In this document: positions 21,572 to 34,908 of the stretch, one piece after another | How positions within the stretch are numbered: the stretch's first letter is position 1 | Layout of the letters: every line of letters begins with the position of its first letter | Assembly: GCA_030435675.1 (NCBI GenBank) | Contig: CM059624.1 | Location: 5,852,769-5,916,768 of the forward strand | Direction: 5' to 3' | From: Steinernema hermaphroditum | Lineage: Eukaryota; Nematoda; Chromadorea; Rhabditida; Steinernematidae | Length of the DNA stretch: 64,000 nt | The notes under the pieces: generated by a model | Databases searched by the model: none | What the model was told of the DNA's origin: nothing | Seen by the model: only the letters and a program-made list of their open reading frames with translations | Translations under genes and position numbers: made by a program

Positions 21572-24500
21572 TCGGGCGGTTGGCGGACTAATCAGGAGTG
21601 AAATGGAAATGTGCGACTCACCTTTTGCCTCCTCAGAAGACGGCGAGGCCGTCGTCGAGGCCACGCCCCTTTGGGTCTTGAGGCGGCGCCAAGACGTCTT
21701 CTTCGGGAAGGGGTTCCGAAAAAGGGAAGCGATTATTCGATGATTTAACAGATCACCGAATGCCAGGAAGAGAGAGGTTGGACGGGGGGTAATAGGTGGA
21801 AAGTTGCGATCGAGCAGTAAAGGAAAGGAACGAAAAATGCAGAGAAAGATTCAAAGGGGATTGAGCCATCCGACCATGTATTGTATGCCTGTTAACAAGA
21901 TCGGGACATACAGAAGACTAAACAAACAACTATTGTGTTAAAGGCCAAACCTACGAGTCCATACATAATAGAAATGTCACTCTCACCCACACAAGGTAGT
22001 CGGCTTTATTCTTTTGTATTGTCGAAAGCCCTTTCTTAATTTAGAACGTTGAAGATCGCGTAACACACAAAGAAACATGAATAAGACCAGCCTGAATGAA
22101 GGATTTACTGATGCGGTGGACTGAATGTGAGTGAATCATGGATCCTATCATAATCCAGGGATGAGCTCATCCTATGTGAATGTCATCCATGTTCGTTACT
22201 CCATTACGCCACAGAAAAATCTTCGGAAAGTGGAGTTAAATATGACTCTAAACGACGTCATATAAGACAAGCGTTTTTGAGATCGTTCCATTGAAGTCCT
22301 TCCCTGTGTGTTTTGCTGGATTCAATACCAGTGAACTCAATTTCTGAAAAATATAGTTTAAGTTTAACTACTACATTCAACGCCAAAAGCACATTTAGTC
22401 GGTTTTTAGCGACAAAATGGGTTGAATGTATTAAGACAAGAACACGCACAACAGTTTCGAAAGTCGATATATTGCCCAAGAAAACCTCATAGCAACGAAC
22501 TCGGGCATTTAGATGAAAGCAAGCGTTTTCTGCACATAATAAGGACTACAATCCATCAGCTGGCCTAAAGAGGCGCATTCTGCTATGTACATTTATATGA
22601 GTAACATGCCGTCACAAATCTATTTTAATCCACAAATGGCCGAGAATTCCTCAAACGCCCAATTTGCAAGTCTAATGCCACCATTTGAGTTTTTACGGAT
22701 ATGTTCATTTCGTTTATAGCTGAGACGAGCAAACAAAAACAGGTCGAACTCTAAGACAAATGCTATTTCGGATCATTGCTGTTTTATACAAAAGTCACGT
22801 GTTCACTTACGACCACATAGCGCTCTCTTGGAGAAGTCCGTTTTCACAAAACAATATTGAACAGTTGATTTGGAGGTGCGATGTTGCTTTTAGCGGGAAA
22901 TCTGAATGTTATAATATGTGCGATATCCCCCGCGAGTTCTAAACATAAAGCTCAAGAATTAGTAATCGAGGCTAGCACGAAAATTGGAGGAATTTCAAGC
23001 GAAAGATCGCAAGCATGCTTCGGCTAGCAAGACACCAGTAGGGCTGTGGAACATTCCATTATTCGATGCTTTTAGAATCGAACCGTATCCAAATCACAAA
23101 AGAGCCGGAATCAGCGGGGAACTGGACTTACGTGCCTGGGAGAAAAGCACACGCCAACGGCTCAGCATGTTGCTGGTGTTTTTTTTTTTGGAGATTGGCT
23201 GTCTTTTTTCACCCAAGTTGTGTTCGAAGAATTCACCCAAGTTGTGTTCGATATTCGATGCTTTTCGATAACGCGGGACAACAGTAGTCTACCGGCAGTA
23301 AACATACGAAAGGCCTGAAGGTCTTTTGGATGACCGTGCAAAAAGATTGAGGCTCATGGAACCGTATTCAACCGTATTCAATCTGTATTCAAGTGTAACC
23401 CGGTTGACAATTGGTGCACTATCGGCTTTGAAGGCATAGTGGCAGTTAAATCTTTTTAGGCATCATCTAGACTTTCTATGCGGCTCATCGCGAGCGTATC
23501 TTGATTTGTAATCGGTCGGTGTCGGTTAGGCGCCGGCCTGGATCCATATTTTGTCTGCTATCTTAAAGCGACCGCTAACCGCTCTTTAAAAAATTACCAT
23601 TTTTCATTTTCCAAAACATAATTTTTTGTATCTCAAAGCGATATTTTGTGCATTGAAGGAACTAATCAAATTTTGTTCACCCACTATTGATGGTTGAATA
23701 TGATCCGCCATTGATTTTCACTCTAAGAAAAACCTAATTTACTTTATGATACAAAAATGCGAAAAAATGTAGTTTTTTCCTCGTTTGAGTTTTTGAGAAG
23801 GTTCAGAGTGTCCTTTTGAAGAATCTCTCCATTAATGTGATTTATGATTTAATGGCTTCTGAATGAATACGAGAAGACTGACGACTACGAAGTGATAATG
23901 CGGCTCTTGTGCATATATGACGTCTCGCAAGACACAAAGCCTTTGATACGAGTAATACACTCGTAACTGAATGACGATTGTAGGACCAAGGCCGCTGACT
24001 AGACAACTACACATTGACGCCAGCTGAATGATGCGGATCAGAAAAGTAATCCTTAGCTAACACCAGCATCGATTCAGTTTTTGTATCGAGGAAGTCTTTC
24101 ATCAACTAAGTGCTTAAGCTCTGAATCCTTGACGTCTTTCCACGATCGTCAATGAATGGAACTTCCTCCGCCGTCTGAGACATGCTATGCAGTAAATATT
24201 TACAGAGTTGAAACTTTAGGTGAACTGAGTGAAACCTAATAGCCAACGCGCCACAGATACCATTAAAATTTAAACGTTCTCGGAGTTGTTTTGACTTCCA
24301 GTGACCACGCAGATGGTGGATTATGTGATTTCATTTTGATGGGGACTGCAAACAGCTTGTAAAATGGAAATTAGCACCTGCTCTTCGGAGAAGTAGTGAA
24401 ATAGTGTGGACTTCTTCAAATGCAACTAGCCGAATCAAAGAAGCTGTCAGACGAAGAATTATAAAGATGAGGTTTGACTCATAAACTGAGCTCTGATTTT

Positions 24501-27500
24501 TCTGTTTTGTTTTTATCCGTTCGAAATGTTAGGAACCAGTTTTCAATGAATATCTGTTTATCTGCAGTCCAAAGCTGTTGGGTTCGTTTAAAATTCGCAT
24601 TTTTGCAATGAAGTTTTTTTTTTATGATATATTACTAGACATCTGAAGTACAAAGCTATATGAGTGGTTACTCCACCGCTTAAAAACATATGTTCGATGT
24701 TGTCATGTCCCAGGAATATAAACCACCTGCAGGCAACGTCTCTTCTGGAAATGTGAAATTGCACTTTTCAACTTTCAGATATCGTATAATGCCGCACTCG
24801 TGGAGTTTCACAGTACCACAGGTTAATTGATTAGATTAGACCAGAGTATCTTACATCTGTATTTTGCAACTGCCCTCCTTTCGCAAACGTTTGCCCTTCA
24901 TATGCAAATAAGATGTCTTTTATGAAGCTCAACACACCCTATCGTTAAACCATGATCCAACAGAATGGTACCATTGATGATCTTATCCGATTATATCCTT
25001 ACAAGGTCCTTATATAAATGGCACTCTATATAAATATAAATTCATAACATGTGCCAGTTTTCCCCTTATGGAATGACTAGGTACTCTTCCGGCTAGAGAA
25101 ATTATGTTTCTAAAAGGACACGGAAAACCTCTACACCAAAGGCTGAAAGTATGAGCAATAAACATATATAAGGTATTCTAGTAATTACGTGACAAGAGCG
25201 CGCAAAAAAACACCGCGCAAAATTGACCGCGGACATTTTTTGTCCGGCACTGTCGCTACACCCATTCTGGTATATATCCAAAAGCTTAAAGCGTCAAAAG
25301 GGTCAAAAACGTCAAAGCTTTAGCCAGAACAACCTAGTTGTAAACAATGAGAATTATAAAGAAATCGTCTTCGCCTCCATATGGTCCCCCGAATCGAAAT
25401 TCTAGAATTGCAAATTCGAATGTTGGCCTCTTAACGCATGAAGCACACATAATCGAAATGCACTAAGTACAATCTCATAAACAATCGGAAAACTGGAAAA
25501 TAACGCAGGTTTCAATGGTCTCCGAACATGCGATTTGAATTATTTATCCACATGATAGAAACTGTTTCTTAGCATGACACAGAACGACAATGCGAACTGA
25601 TGATCCATATGGTTTCACTACAAACTGAATTGGTGGTCATTTTTCGTATATTTATGGAGATAAGAACGCAAGAGTTTAACGTAAGAGCTTGCCTTGAACA
25701 CTGTATAAACCAGGATCTCCCTCCCATGCGCTTTCCAGTGGTCGATCAAAACCAAAGAACATTACACCTTGCTCATTTCCCGAAAGCGAACATTCCTGAG
25801 CGGTCTGGCGCGCCGTTTCCACCAAATTAACTTTGGCCCTCGAGAATAACAACCGAAAACGATTTCGGCGGCGGCGCGAATCGAAAAAAACGATCAATCA
25901 AGGCGAAATGAAGCGGCGGATTCTCGGATATGACGCGGTCGGAAGGATTAATTGAGGAAACGTCCCAAAATGAAACAGACGACGATTGGGTTCTTTTGAT
26001 TCATGGAAAACAAACGTCATTCTGCGCGAATGCAATTGACCGTGCATTCTTCGACCTTTTTCGCGTCATTGGAAGGACCCAGAGAAAGTTCACTTGGCGC
26101 TGAAATCATGGGGCGACGTTTCTTGCTAGAACTGGTTTCGGGAGACGGAAACGAGGGAGTTTCTGCAGCCTCCACCTGTGTCAAATGCGGCGGAAGACGC
26201 ATTAGAAGTGTGCACGTTTATATAGCTCGCTCTCTTTATTTACACCGGAAAGTCGGTTCGTCACATCATGCGAGAGGACCAAAATAAGAACTGATGATCT
26301 TTTAAAATCTAATTATTAAGCAAATTGATGGACTTCGATGTCAAAAAGGATGCCTTCACCGGCGCAAATGGGGAAAAACAGTGACTCGGATTGAAGAGTG
26401 GGGAGTAAACTGTTCCAGTGAGAAGTTCAATCCTTTTCTTTTAAATTCACTGAATTCCTCATCTGATCAGCAAACTGAATTCAGAGCAATTACGATCATT
26501 ATGAGCGACAAGAATGGAGGATGCCCACAAAGTGCATTTTTATGGTTTGAACCTTGAAACGCTCATGAAAGGAGGTCTCCATTATCAACATCACTGTGGG
26601 ACCCAATGTGGAGTCATACATAACCATAAGTCCAGTTTAAGCGCCGTATTTTGATGTTATCAGCTCATTCAGGTCGACACCACGTTCCACCGAAATTGGC
26701 GTGGCACATGTGTAACCCATTAAACTTTGCAAAGACACCAAAGGTGAGATAAAAATGATCCGCTCATAAGAGTATCCCTCATAGGCCCATCACTGTTTGG
26801 TTATTTTTTTACAAGACGAAATCGTTATACAATGACTATTCCACTGATGTGTCTGCCCAATGCCATAGCCATGCCTTTTTCAACCCAGTTTAAGGTCTCC
26901 AGTCAGGTCTCCATAATCATTGGAAGAAAAGTTCACATTAAAATTGGCGTAACCTGTGTGTCCCATCACTGTTTGCTTATTTGTTTTTATGATCATTGCT
27001 CTAATCGTTATCCCGTAACCATTCCACCGATGCATATATGATGCACTTCTAATAGTTAATGCCTGTTAAGTGTACGGAGTTCATCGCCAGTTTTTAGGAA
27101 TTTAATACGTCACTTGCGTAACCGTTTTGGAACATTTTAAAATCGTGCCTACTCGGGCAGAACCGCCTTTTAAAGTATGGGAGCTAAAAATGTGCGTGTC
27201 GCGTGGTTTCATCCTATGCAGACTGGCGCCTACGCTTGAATAACTGCTCTAGGTGATGTCACGCGACACGAGGCCGGATTCCTTTAATAGCTGCGGAAAT
27301 CCGTTGTACTGCTCGGCACTAAATAAAGTAGATTTTGTGGGAAACACCTTGTTAACATCTTGGTGCCGATGTTTTTAGGGGGCAAAAATGAATGTGATTT
27401 GACGTTCTCTACTGCTCAAAGCTCCGATTCCAAAAAGTGATCTCTACGAAAAACGGACTTTTCTCTTTTCGTTGATCTTTACGGAGAATTGAAGATGAAT

Positions 27501-27660
27501 GAGGCTGACTACAAAACATACATTAAAGAACTACTGGAAACCGGATGAGAAAGTCCTCTGTAGTTCTGTACACGGCAATCTTCTAAGGTCTCCATTATGT
27601 GTGTCCACTGGACCGTGTCTCAATACTGCAAAACACAAGTTCACTTCACAGGACAAATGT
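21572..27660. other. gene-poor AT-rich region
   Basis: About 6 kb with only short frames lacking family resemblance or consistent splicing. Minor structure: a perfect 20-bp direct duplication (23208-23227 and 23232-23251) and a diverged tandem duplication near 26.7-27.0 kb. The GC-richer patch at about 25840-26280 may be a promoter or small unannotated exon, but I cannot support one. Confidence 0.4.
26692..27034. repeat. diverged tandem duplication
   Basis: Blocks AAATTGGCGT, CCCATCACTGTTTG, ATCGTTAT and ATTCCACTGATG occur in order at 26692-26849 and again (ATTCCACCGATG at the end) at 26941-27034. The second copy lacks about 65 bp in the middle. No coding capacity. Confidence 0.55.
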
Positions 27661-28521
27661 TTATTCGCGCTGTAGTTCTCTGTCAAACGAAGCATCGACC
27701 TCGGTTACATTAGCGCTAAGTGGATACTTGTTCATGTGGAAACAGTCCGCAAAGTGGTCCTTGTCAACATCTTCTTCTGAAATTCGGAAAGGCGCTCGAA
27801 TGCTGTACTTCTTGTACTTCTTGTTTTGGGCGAACCTTCGAATAGCGGCAACATCGAGACCGAAATCGGCCACCCTAGTTAGGCTGAAACTTTGCAGATC
27901 GTTGTTCAGGATGTAGTTCTCAAGGTCTTCCTTTACAGTTGACTTCCACTTGCCGGTAAGAAGAAGGTTCCTGATGTTGTGGTTGTTGAGCTGTGCTCTC
28001 AAAAAACGATCCGTGACCTCCGAGTTGTAGATGATGCTGATTCGGTCGAAGAAGATGCGAGAAAAGAACTCGAGGACCTGTCGATGGACCTCTTGTGTTT
28101 CCCCAGCGTGGCACAAATGGATCCAAGCGTTCTTCCGTTGTAGATTCCGCAGGATGAACTTTACCAATCGGGAGCCTTTCCCAAAATCTGCCTCCCAGGA
28201 GCCATCTTCTGCGAAATGCTTTACATTTCCGTTGTTTCCGATGGTTACATCGGCAATTCTTATGTTCGTCACACGGAGAGTTTCGAGCTGATCGATCGAA
28301 TAATTGTTTTTCTGGTCCAGTTGTGGACAGTTCGAGGAAAGTGTGAAGTAGTACTGCAAAGAGGTCTCCGTTGAGAGAATATAGAGTTTGATGGCGCCTC
28401 TTTGAATGTTCTTTGCGGCCGCCTTCCAAATACCACCGAAATAGGACTCTATGTAGTCGACGTCATCGATGAAGAGGTTCCGAAGAACCTCGAAGCAGAA
28501 GCAGTACGGTACGGAATCCAT
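27661..28521 (-). CDS. nematode-family protein (MDSVP...FC type)
   Basis: A single uninterrupted frame of 286 aa with plausible codon use. The N-terminus MDSVPYCFCFEVL resembles a large nematode-restricted family of single-exon proteins that I associate with F-box-associated-type proteins, although no clear F-box is visible here. The body is alternating hydrophobic and charged (LKNIQRG, VTNIRIADVTIG, WIHLCHAGETQEVHRQ), consistent with a repeat of strands and helices. There is no signal peptide or membrane segment. If it belongs to that family it may serve as a substrate adaptor in ubiquitin ligation, but this is inference. It stands alone in a gene-poor stretch. Confidence 0.65.
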   Translation of the reverse strand: MDSVPYCFCFEVLRNLFIDDVDYIESYFGGIWKAAAKNIQRGAIKLYILSTETSLQYYFTLSSNCPQLDQKNNYSIDQLETLRVTNIRIADVTIGNNGNVKHFAEDGSWEADFGKGSRLVKFILRNLQRKNAWIHLCHAGETQEVHRQVLEFFSRIFFDRISIIYNSEVTDRFLRAQLNNHNIRNLLLTGKWKSTVKEDLENYILNNDLQSFSLTRVADFGLDVAAIRRFAQNKKYKKYSIRAPFRISEEDVDKDHFADCFHMNKYPLSANVTEVDASFDRELQRE

Positions 28522-31500
28522 TCAGCGGAGACTAAGCGTCGGTTCTGAATTAGTAGACTGAAATTGACGTGTGAATCTTCTCACATTTACTAAAGTCCAT
28601 CGCGAATACAACAAGCACACGTCGAAAAATCAATAAAGATCGGGCGGCCCGCACTGCTATTCGATCTCAAGTTTAAAGCTGATCGAGATCCTCGTGGAGG
28701 AAATGCGCCGATAGCCGCAAGTAAACAACGGTGAATGGCACAAGAAGTCAGGACATTTTTTGCAATAAATAGATGCTAGTAAGAAAGCAAGGAGAACATA
28801 CAAATACAATTTTCAAGTCTCGATATCGGGATCGGGGTCGACGTCAGATCGGATTTGAAGAATTTTCGATCCCGACCCCAATGCCGATCTGAGTGAAGAC
28901 TCGGTGAACTGTCGATTGAGTAACACTGGCTATGCCTCACTAACTGTGTGTCGCCGTCGTGTCGCTGATCGGATTCGATCTCAAGTTTAAGGGCTGCTCG
29001 TTTTTCTCGGATACTGTCTCCAGAAGAAGCCAGGAGAAGGCTATGCAAAATGTCGCGCAAGGCGCAAGCCATTGCTATGAAAAGATATGCCGCTAAACTC
29101 GTAATTAAATATTGGATTGGAGCATTGAAAATGGGCCACTTTTGTAATGATCGTTTAGTTGTATTCTTTTAACCATTTCACTTCAAGGTATTCAGCGTTT
29201 GACTGAGCTCATAATTTACTTTATAATAAATAACATAATAATTATATAAACTAAGCAGTCGTATAAAATCTCGTAAGAAAGGAGGAGCACGGCAAACGAA
29301 GAATCCCATCAGATCGGCTGGAATTCGATTCGGGAGATCAACGGTGTGTAATAAGAAGAGAACCTTTCGAAGTATCCGCCTCCTGAGGACAGGGTTTCAT
29401 AAAGGATTTCAGATCACTTTACTGATGGTAAAGGGTTACAATACGCAAAATTTAATAAACTGAAGCCTTATCATTAGAAAACGCTGGCCTATGTCCATTT
29501 TCGGGACAACCATAGTACGGTAAGTGTATTTCCGACAATTACAAAACGATTGGTTTGTTGACCAGGTCTTATGCCCGAACAGGAACCTTTTCAAGCCGAC
29601 CGCAAATCCTTCAAGCGAAGTTCCTGTTTTGCAGATGATAGAAGGAAATACACACATACATAATCGTTTCCCGGAACTATATCTTTCCATTGCCCTATTC
29701 AAGTTCCAGTTCTTGTATGTGATAGAGAAATAAGGAAAGGATGTAGATGTGCAAGGACATTATTAACATTGTCAAACTTCTGTAATTGTAATTCACACTG
29801 ACTCAAAAAAAACTATTTTAAAAACTGCCTTTGGAAGTAGTTCATTTGCATCACATTAGGACCGAATTTACGACGTCAGTGAAGTGAACGTCACTTTTAA
29901 AGAGGTAAGCGGCTTCGGCATTTCCAACTTCCTACGCTCGCCCACATCTTCTCGCATCTAATAATCTAACTCGTGATCGGATAAGTGCATCATATATCGG
30001 TCGTTCTGGAGGTTTACTCCTTTTAAGCCGCAGAAATTATCTGTATATTCAACATATATTTTGTATATTCGCTAATATTCAAAAGTGTTAACGCTGTACT
30101 CCGTTTTCGATCATTTTCGACTTTCTACTGGGCAATGATAGTCGTTTGTAGTCATTCCAGCTTCCATGCTCCATGATTTAGAATAGTAAAAAAGTTTCAT
30201 AAGAAAACCAAGCACGTCTTAAGTTGATGTTTAATAGTAAGTTACTTCAGAGACAACTCACGCTTTGATACGTGCGTTCTTCATGTAACGTGTAAAATTA
30301 TTGCAGAATTAGAAAATATAAATACTTTCTGTTTGTGTCTTCCCGGCAATTATGTCGAACAATTATGTCTTCTCCTTTAGATGACACAGACTTCCTTTTC
30401 CAAAGTTCACTTGGTCACTGTTTCTGACTCTATCCTTCAACACTTTTGGACTCATACTGAAATGATTGCTTATTCAATTAGTGAATCTGCTCATTGTGTC
30501 TTAACTCAATTGCAGATGAAGGTTCGCGCCATGGCACTGATGTAGCCGACAATGTAGCCTCCTTGAAATATAACGGAAACTCGATAATTTTCTCCTCTCC
30601 ATGCTCTCTCAAAAGACTCTTTTTTTTGTAATTGTACGTATTATACTGGGTTGACCCACAATGTCACCTAATTTCAATATCTGTTTTTGATTATGAGTGT
30701 AATTATAATCTTATTTAATTAGAAATTTCAGTCAAGATGTTCATCATCGTTGTGCAGTTGAGTTGAGCGAGCTTTATGGATAGATCCCCGATGCCACGTT
30801 CCTTTTGGAAAAAAAATGCTGGGTTTGGAGTCGAAAAACTTTTTACTCCAATTTCTAACCTTTTCATTTTTTTGGTGATTTCGTCTGATATCGTCGTTTG
30901 TCGTCAAACATGGATGACAGTAGGAAAGAAATGAAAAAATTATAATGCTATAGTGGCAAACAGCAAGCAGAGCTCAAAATGGGGAGCCACCCTGGAGGTC
31001 AAGTTGAAAATTTAAGATCTAGGGCACATTTCCTGAAGTGTGACTTTTTCCACATTTGGGTTCTGTATTTCCACAAAGTAGAAATGAATCCAGGGGAGAA
31101 TAAGCCTCCAAAATCAGAAAAAAATACAATGAACAAGCCGCGAATCGTGGTGTAGGGTGAGACTTCACTGTACTCAATAATGCACTAATGCATTTCACCA
31201 TTACCTAAACATTGCGGAAATAGAGGATATTTACAACAGGTGACATTAATTGTGGGACATCTGGTTCTGTAGCTTGTTAGTGTGGATTCCCACGGTTTCA
31301 AATATCGAAGTGAGCTTGGAATCAATGGTCGCCTAAGGTTGCATATTCATTTTTTGGATGCTTGCATTAAATGACCAAACAAACAAGCGTTCCATTGAAT
31401 AATGATCGAGGTGAAACTTAGATTCGTCATGACACGATTTCTTACTTAGGCGATGTCGACCTTTCGCCCTCATTACATCCAAAAACGAAAAATGAGATTG

Positions 31501-31767
31501 GAAAATTCAGCGTTTGCATGACAAGCATCAACTTCAATTAAAACCAAACCTATATTTAAACGGCTCACGCACAAACGCTTTGAAATTCTACATGTTGAGG
31601 TGCCTTCGATTCGCCGTTTTTGTGTCGACACACGCGAGAGGAGGGAACGAAAGCTCAAATCCGACTTCAGATAAACGTATTACTTCATTTTGGTCATCCA
31701 GCGCTGTTAAGTGCGCTCGAAATGGCGTACAAACTTTTAAATGAGTCCGCTCCCAACCGCATCGTGA
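28522..31767. other. no gene recognised
   Basis: AT-rich intergenic DNA of 3.2 kb. Around 28800-28885 a GC-rich stretch contains GGGATCGGGGTCG and CGATCCCGACCCC, partly inverted copies. I find no exon with a convincing frame and splice pair. Confidence 0.4.
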
Positions 31768-32370
31768 GGTCGTTTTATCTGGATCTTCTTCTTCACCCAC
31801 ACCGCAATCAAGTGCACTCCGCTGGCCTGGATGGTCTTCTATCTGGACGTCTCCTACTTCTCTGCCGATACCTCAAGACCGTACCCTTTGACCGCCCATA
31901 TCAAAATGACCACCAACAATCTTACACTGGTGTCCCTCATTCTTACAGGCGGTCTCTATCTTCTCACGATAGCGGTCCTTATCTACCGACGGAAGCAGTT
32001 TACCGGAAGCCAAACAATTATTTCTAAAGCGGAATTTCTGATCTTGGTCCAAGCCTTCGTCATTTTCCTCTCCTGTCTTTGGAACCGTTTCGGCACTATG
32101 AACAGTGACAAGATGTTCGATCCTCAGTCCATAGGATTCGCCATCTGGTACTACGTCATGCAGTTCTCGCTGCAGTGGATAAACCCGATATTGTATCTGC
32201 TAATGAACACTTAATTCTTATGCAGCAGCGGATTGCACTTTCGTCTCTTTTAGAGAACTACGTCAGATCATTTCGAACTTCTTCAGCAGAAAAAACAAAA
32301 CGAAAGCTCTGCTGTGCGCCATCACGAACGGCAGTACAACGAGAGTGAAAAAAATCACGTCCCTCAAATA
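31768..32370 (+). pseudogene. broken 7TM chemoreceptor-type gene copy
   Basis: From about 31771 the frame encodes TM4-TM7 of a receptor clearly related to the intact gene at 34909-37199: IKCTPLAW, LTLVSLILTGGLYLLT, SKAEFLILVQAF and NPILYLLMN align almost residue for residue. Three faults are seen. An in-frame TGA at 31765-31767, upstream of the TM4 segment, has no clean counterpart. TM1-TM3 exons are not found upstream. After LLMN the donor GT of the intact gene is replaced, so the frame stops at once (TAA at 32213-32215). The matching last exon (ELRQII..., about 32253-32370) is still recognisable behind a TTTTAG acceptor. Most likely a decayed tandem duplicate. Confidence 0.7.
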
Positions 32371-32747
32371 GAAGTAATAACTGGAATGTGTGTGTTGAGC
32401 TCGGTGAGCAGAGTACAAATGTGGATTGTTTTATGAGACTGCGAAATCTGGTTCATTGTTGCTGAAAATGGTCATTAGGAGAGTGGGAAAAGCGAATAAA
32501 GCTAAAAGAATAACATGTCTGTTTCCTAACACAGCTGACGACAAAGACAAAAACGAAAGAGAGTTCTTAATAGTTTTAATAAAGTTAATAAACAATGCGT
32601 TCGTACACAGACGCAGAAGTAATTCACAGAAGACGGCTTCACAGGCTCTTAAGAGAAGTTGCTTGCAGTATTACATTTCAGTTAGACACAAGACACAAAT
32701 CTAGTTTCTGTTGATGGGTTGGCTATGTTTGCTATGTAATCGTACAG

Positions 32748-32850
32748 CTAACATGGCTGAACCGGTCCGCCGACCGCGGAAGCCGCCGAAGAGGCTCCTC
32801 AACTCCGACGTTCACGCCGCCACCCGAGCTTAAGACAGATTCGCTGTGCT
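32748..32850. repeat. GC-rich dispersed repeat, copy 1
   Basis: Contains GGAAGCCGCCGAAGAGGC, CAACTCCGACGTTC and CGCCGCCACCCGA. Related copies occur at 33780-33855 and 58340-58470 in the kinase intron, all in the same orientation. Confidence 0.55.
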
Positions 32851-33779
32851 GCAACGTCCTCGGAATCACCTCTTCGCCTCTCTGGCGCACGCGCACACTG
32901 ATGCAATTCCCATTGCTATGGATAATAAGAATCATAACAATGATTGCTGGATCCCTTAACACCATTTACCTTCCCAAATCAGCGTCTACAGGGCGCCCTA
33001 CAAAACGCTATTGTATTATACAGTAGTCATCCGTCTTGCTTTGGCATTGGTGCGGGCCATGGCAGTCCCATCAGTCTTCGTAGGCATCACAGAAGCGAAC
33101 AGCTGATCCCAATAGATGTGGTGGGTCACAGAGGTAAAAGCCTTATTTAGTCCAGCGGGCGGCGCAAACCTCGGAATTGCATTAGCAGTTTATACGCCAC
33201 GGAATGAAAAAAAGGGAAATCAGAGATGGTGCCGACCAACGGCTGTCACCTCTCGTAAACATGCTTTTCTGCAATATTCACACTATTACTTTGCATTTTA
33301 GAGCCTAATGAAGAGAAGAGAAATTGCAGTTTTTTAACATGATATACAAAATGTGCGCATGCGGTTTCATTACAGAACGCCGTGTGTTGATCGGTGATTC
33401 CTTCGCTTCTCTGTCTATTTTGTCACTTCTGCAAATCTCACTTTATCTTTAGAACGATGATGATGCTAGTAATAACGAAGTAACGTCAGCGCTCGTCGCC
33501 AATTATATCCAACAAAAAGTGTGCTGATCATCGATGCTTACTCCTGTTGGAACACTTACGAATATATCAAACTTGCGTGTTGTAAGTATCCTTTTTCTCT
33601 ACGGACTGACTGATTTACATGCTTTCCGACACATTTCTGATAGAAACATATTGTCTTGGGTCTTTCCTTTGTGACCCCACCGTCTGCTCGCTTTCTCAGA
33701 AATGAGTTGAGTGAGTGGTCGTTCTTGGCCGTCGTTCTAGGCACAATGAATGCCAGAATGCCTGAAACATCAGGAGTCG

Positions 33780-33855
33780 TAGTTCCATCGTCTCGCCAAG
33801 AAGCCGTCACAAGCGCCTAACTCCTCCCACGCCGCCGAAGCTCGCTGGAATTCCG
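33780..33855. repeat. GC-rich dispersed repeat, copy 2
   Basis: TCTCGCCAAGAAGCCGTCAC and ACGCCGCCGAAGCTCG match 58340-58400 with a few differences. It ends with a TCCGATGTCTGCGCC-like block shared by the other copies. Confidence 0.5.
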
Positions 33856-34908
33856 ATGTCTGCGCCTTTTGAAAATTCGTCTAAGGAATTTCTTATTAGA
33901 ATTTTCGGGACGTTTGCAAACATCCCCCAATTCCGGAGCGATGCTCAGGGCGAACTAGATAATGATACCCCCCGATACAGCACCTTCTTTCTCACGAGTC
34001 GGGGTATTTCGTCTGACGAAGGCCACCTATATCTGCAGGTCCTTTTTATGTGACTGGAACAAAGATTTAATCTAAAATCTTTTCTTCGATGATTCAATCA
34101 GACTAATATGAAATCTTATCAATGTGAGAATTGAAAAAAGCTAAAGCATTTGCCATTTTTTATGTCTTTTAACTGCCTAAAGAGAAGCTGTTCTCGATTA
34201 CAAATAGATTTTTCATTACATATACCGCCTAAAAATGAGATTTTTATCGACAAATCTAGTTGCGTGACCGCACCCAACTGTTAACACGAAGGTGGCGCTA
34301 CCGTATAAAAAAGGCGTTAATCCGCTGTTCGCGGCTTTGATCGCTATAATGTGAGTTCTGGAAATTTTCAGCGCAATTATTCCGTGCTGCATCACAAGTT
34401 GCAGAGAGCACTCGTGTGGGCAAATTTATCTTTCCGTGGCTCGTCCATGGCTTTAATAACAGATCTTTATGAAATGAATGAAAGGCTCTTGGCTCGCGCT
34501 TCTAGAAGCTCACTATACATATGAAACTAACACTTTTGTTTGGTTTTCCGCGTTTTCCTTGAATATCTGAATGCTTGTCGAGTTTTGTGCCTTTGAAGGA
34601 AATGTGCCTTCGTGCCTTTCTTTCGACTTACACGACTTTCTTTCACTCCACTAATTTGTTTCCTTGTGACCCCTAGAATGTAGGCACCAACAATTTAGCA
34701 ATTAGAATTGAGGAAGGTGATTGATGAGGAACTGCTATTAATACCTCCAGAAATACAAACAATCCTGATCGAACATCATAAAAACGTTGTATATAGAGTC
34801 ATTCGAGTACAAAGCTCATTCAGAGTCGAGTGAGCACAGAGAGTGAACGTTTCAGCACGGAACGACGCTGTAGTCTCTCTAACCGTTTGCCATCTTACAG
34901 CTCTCCAT

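Larger units (their letters stand above)
32371..34908. other. intergenic, with GC-rich repeat copies
   Basis: Includes two copies of a GC-rich dispersed repeat (32748-32850 and 33780-33855). Short open frames show no family features. The last 100 bp hold the leader of the intact receptor gene. Confidence 0.4.

Noticed and set aside
23208..23251. Perfect 20-bp direct repeat
   Set aside because: Only two units, no surrounding structure; not a CRISPR or satellite.
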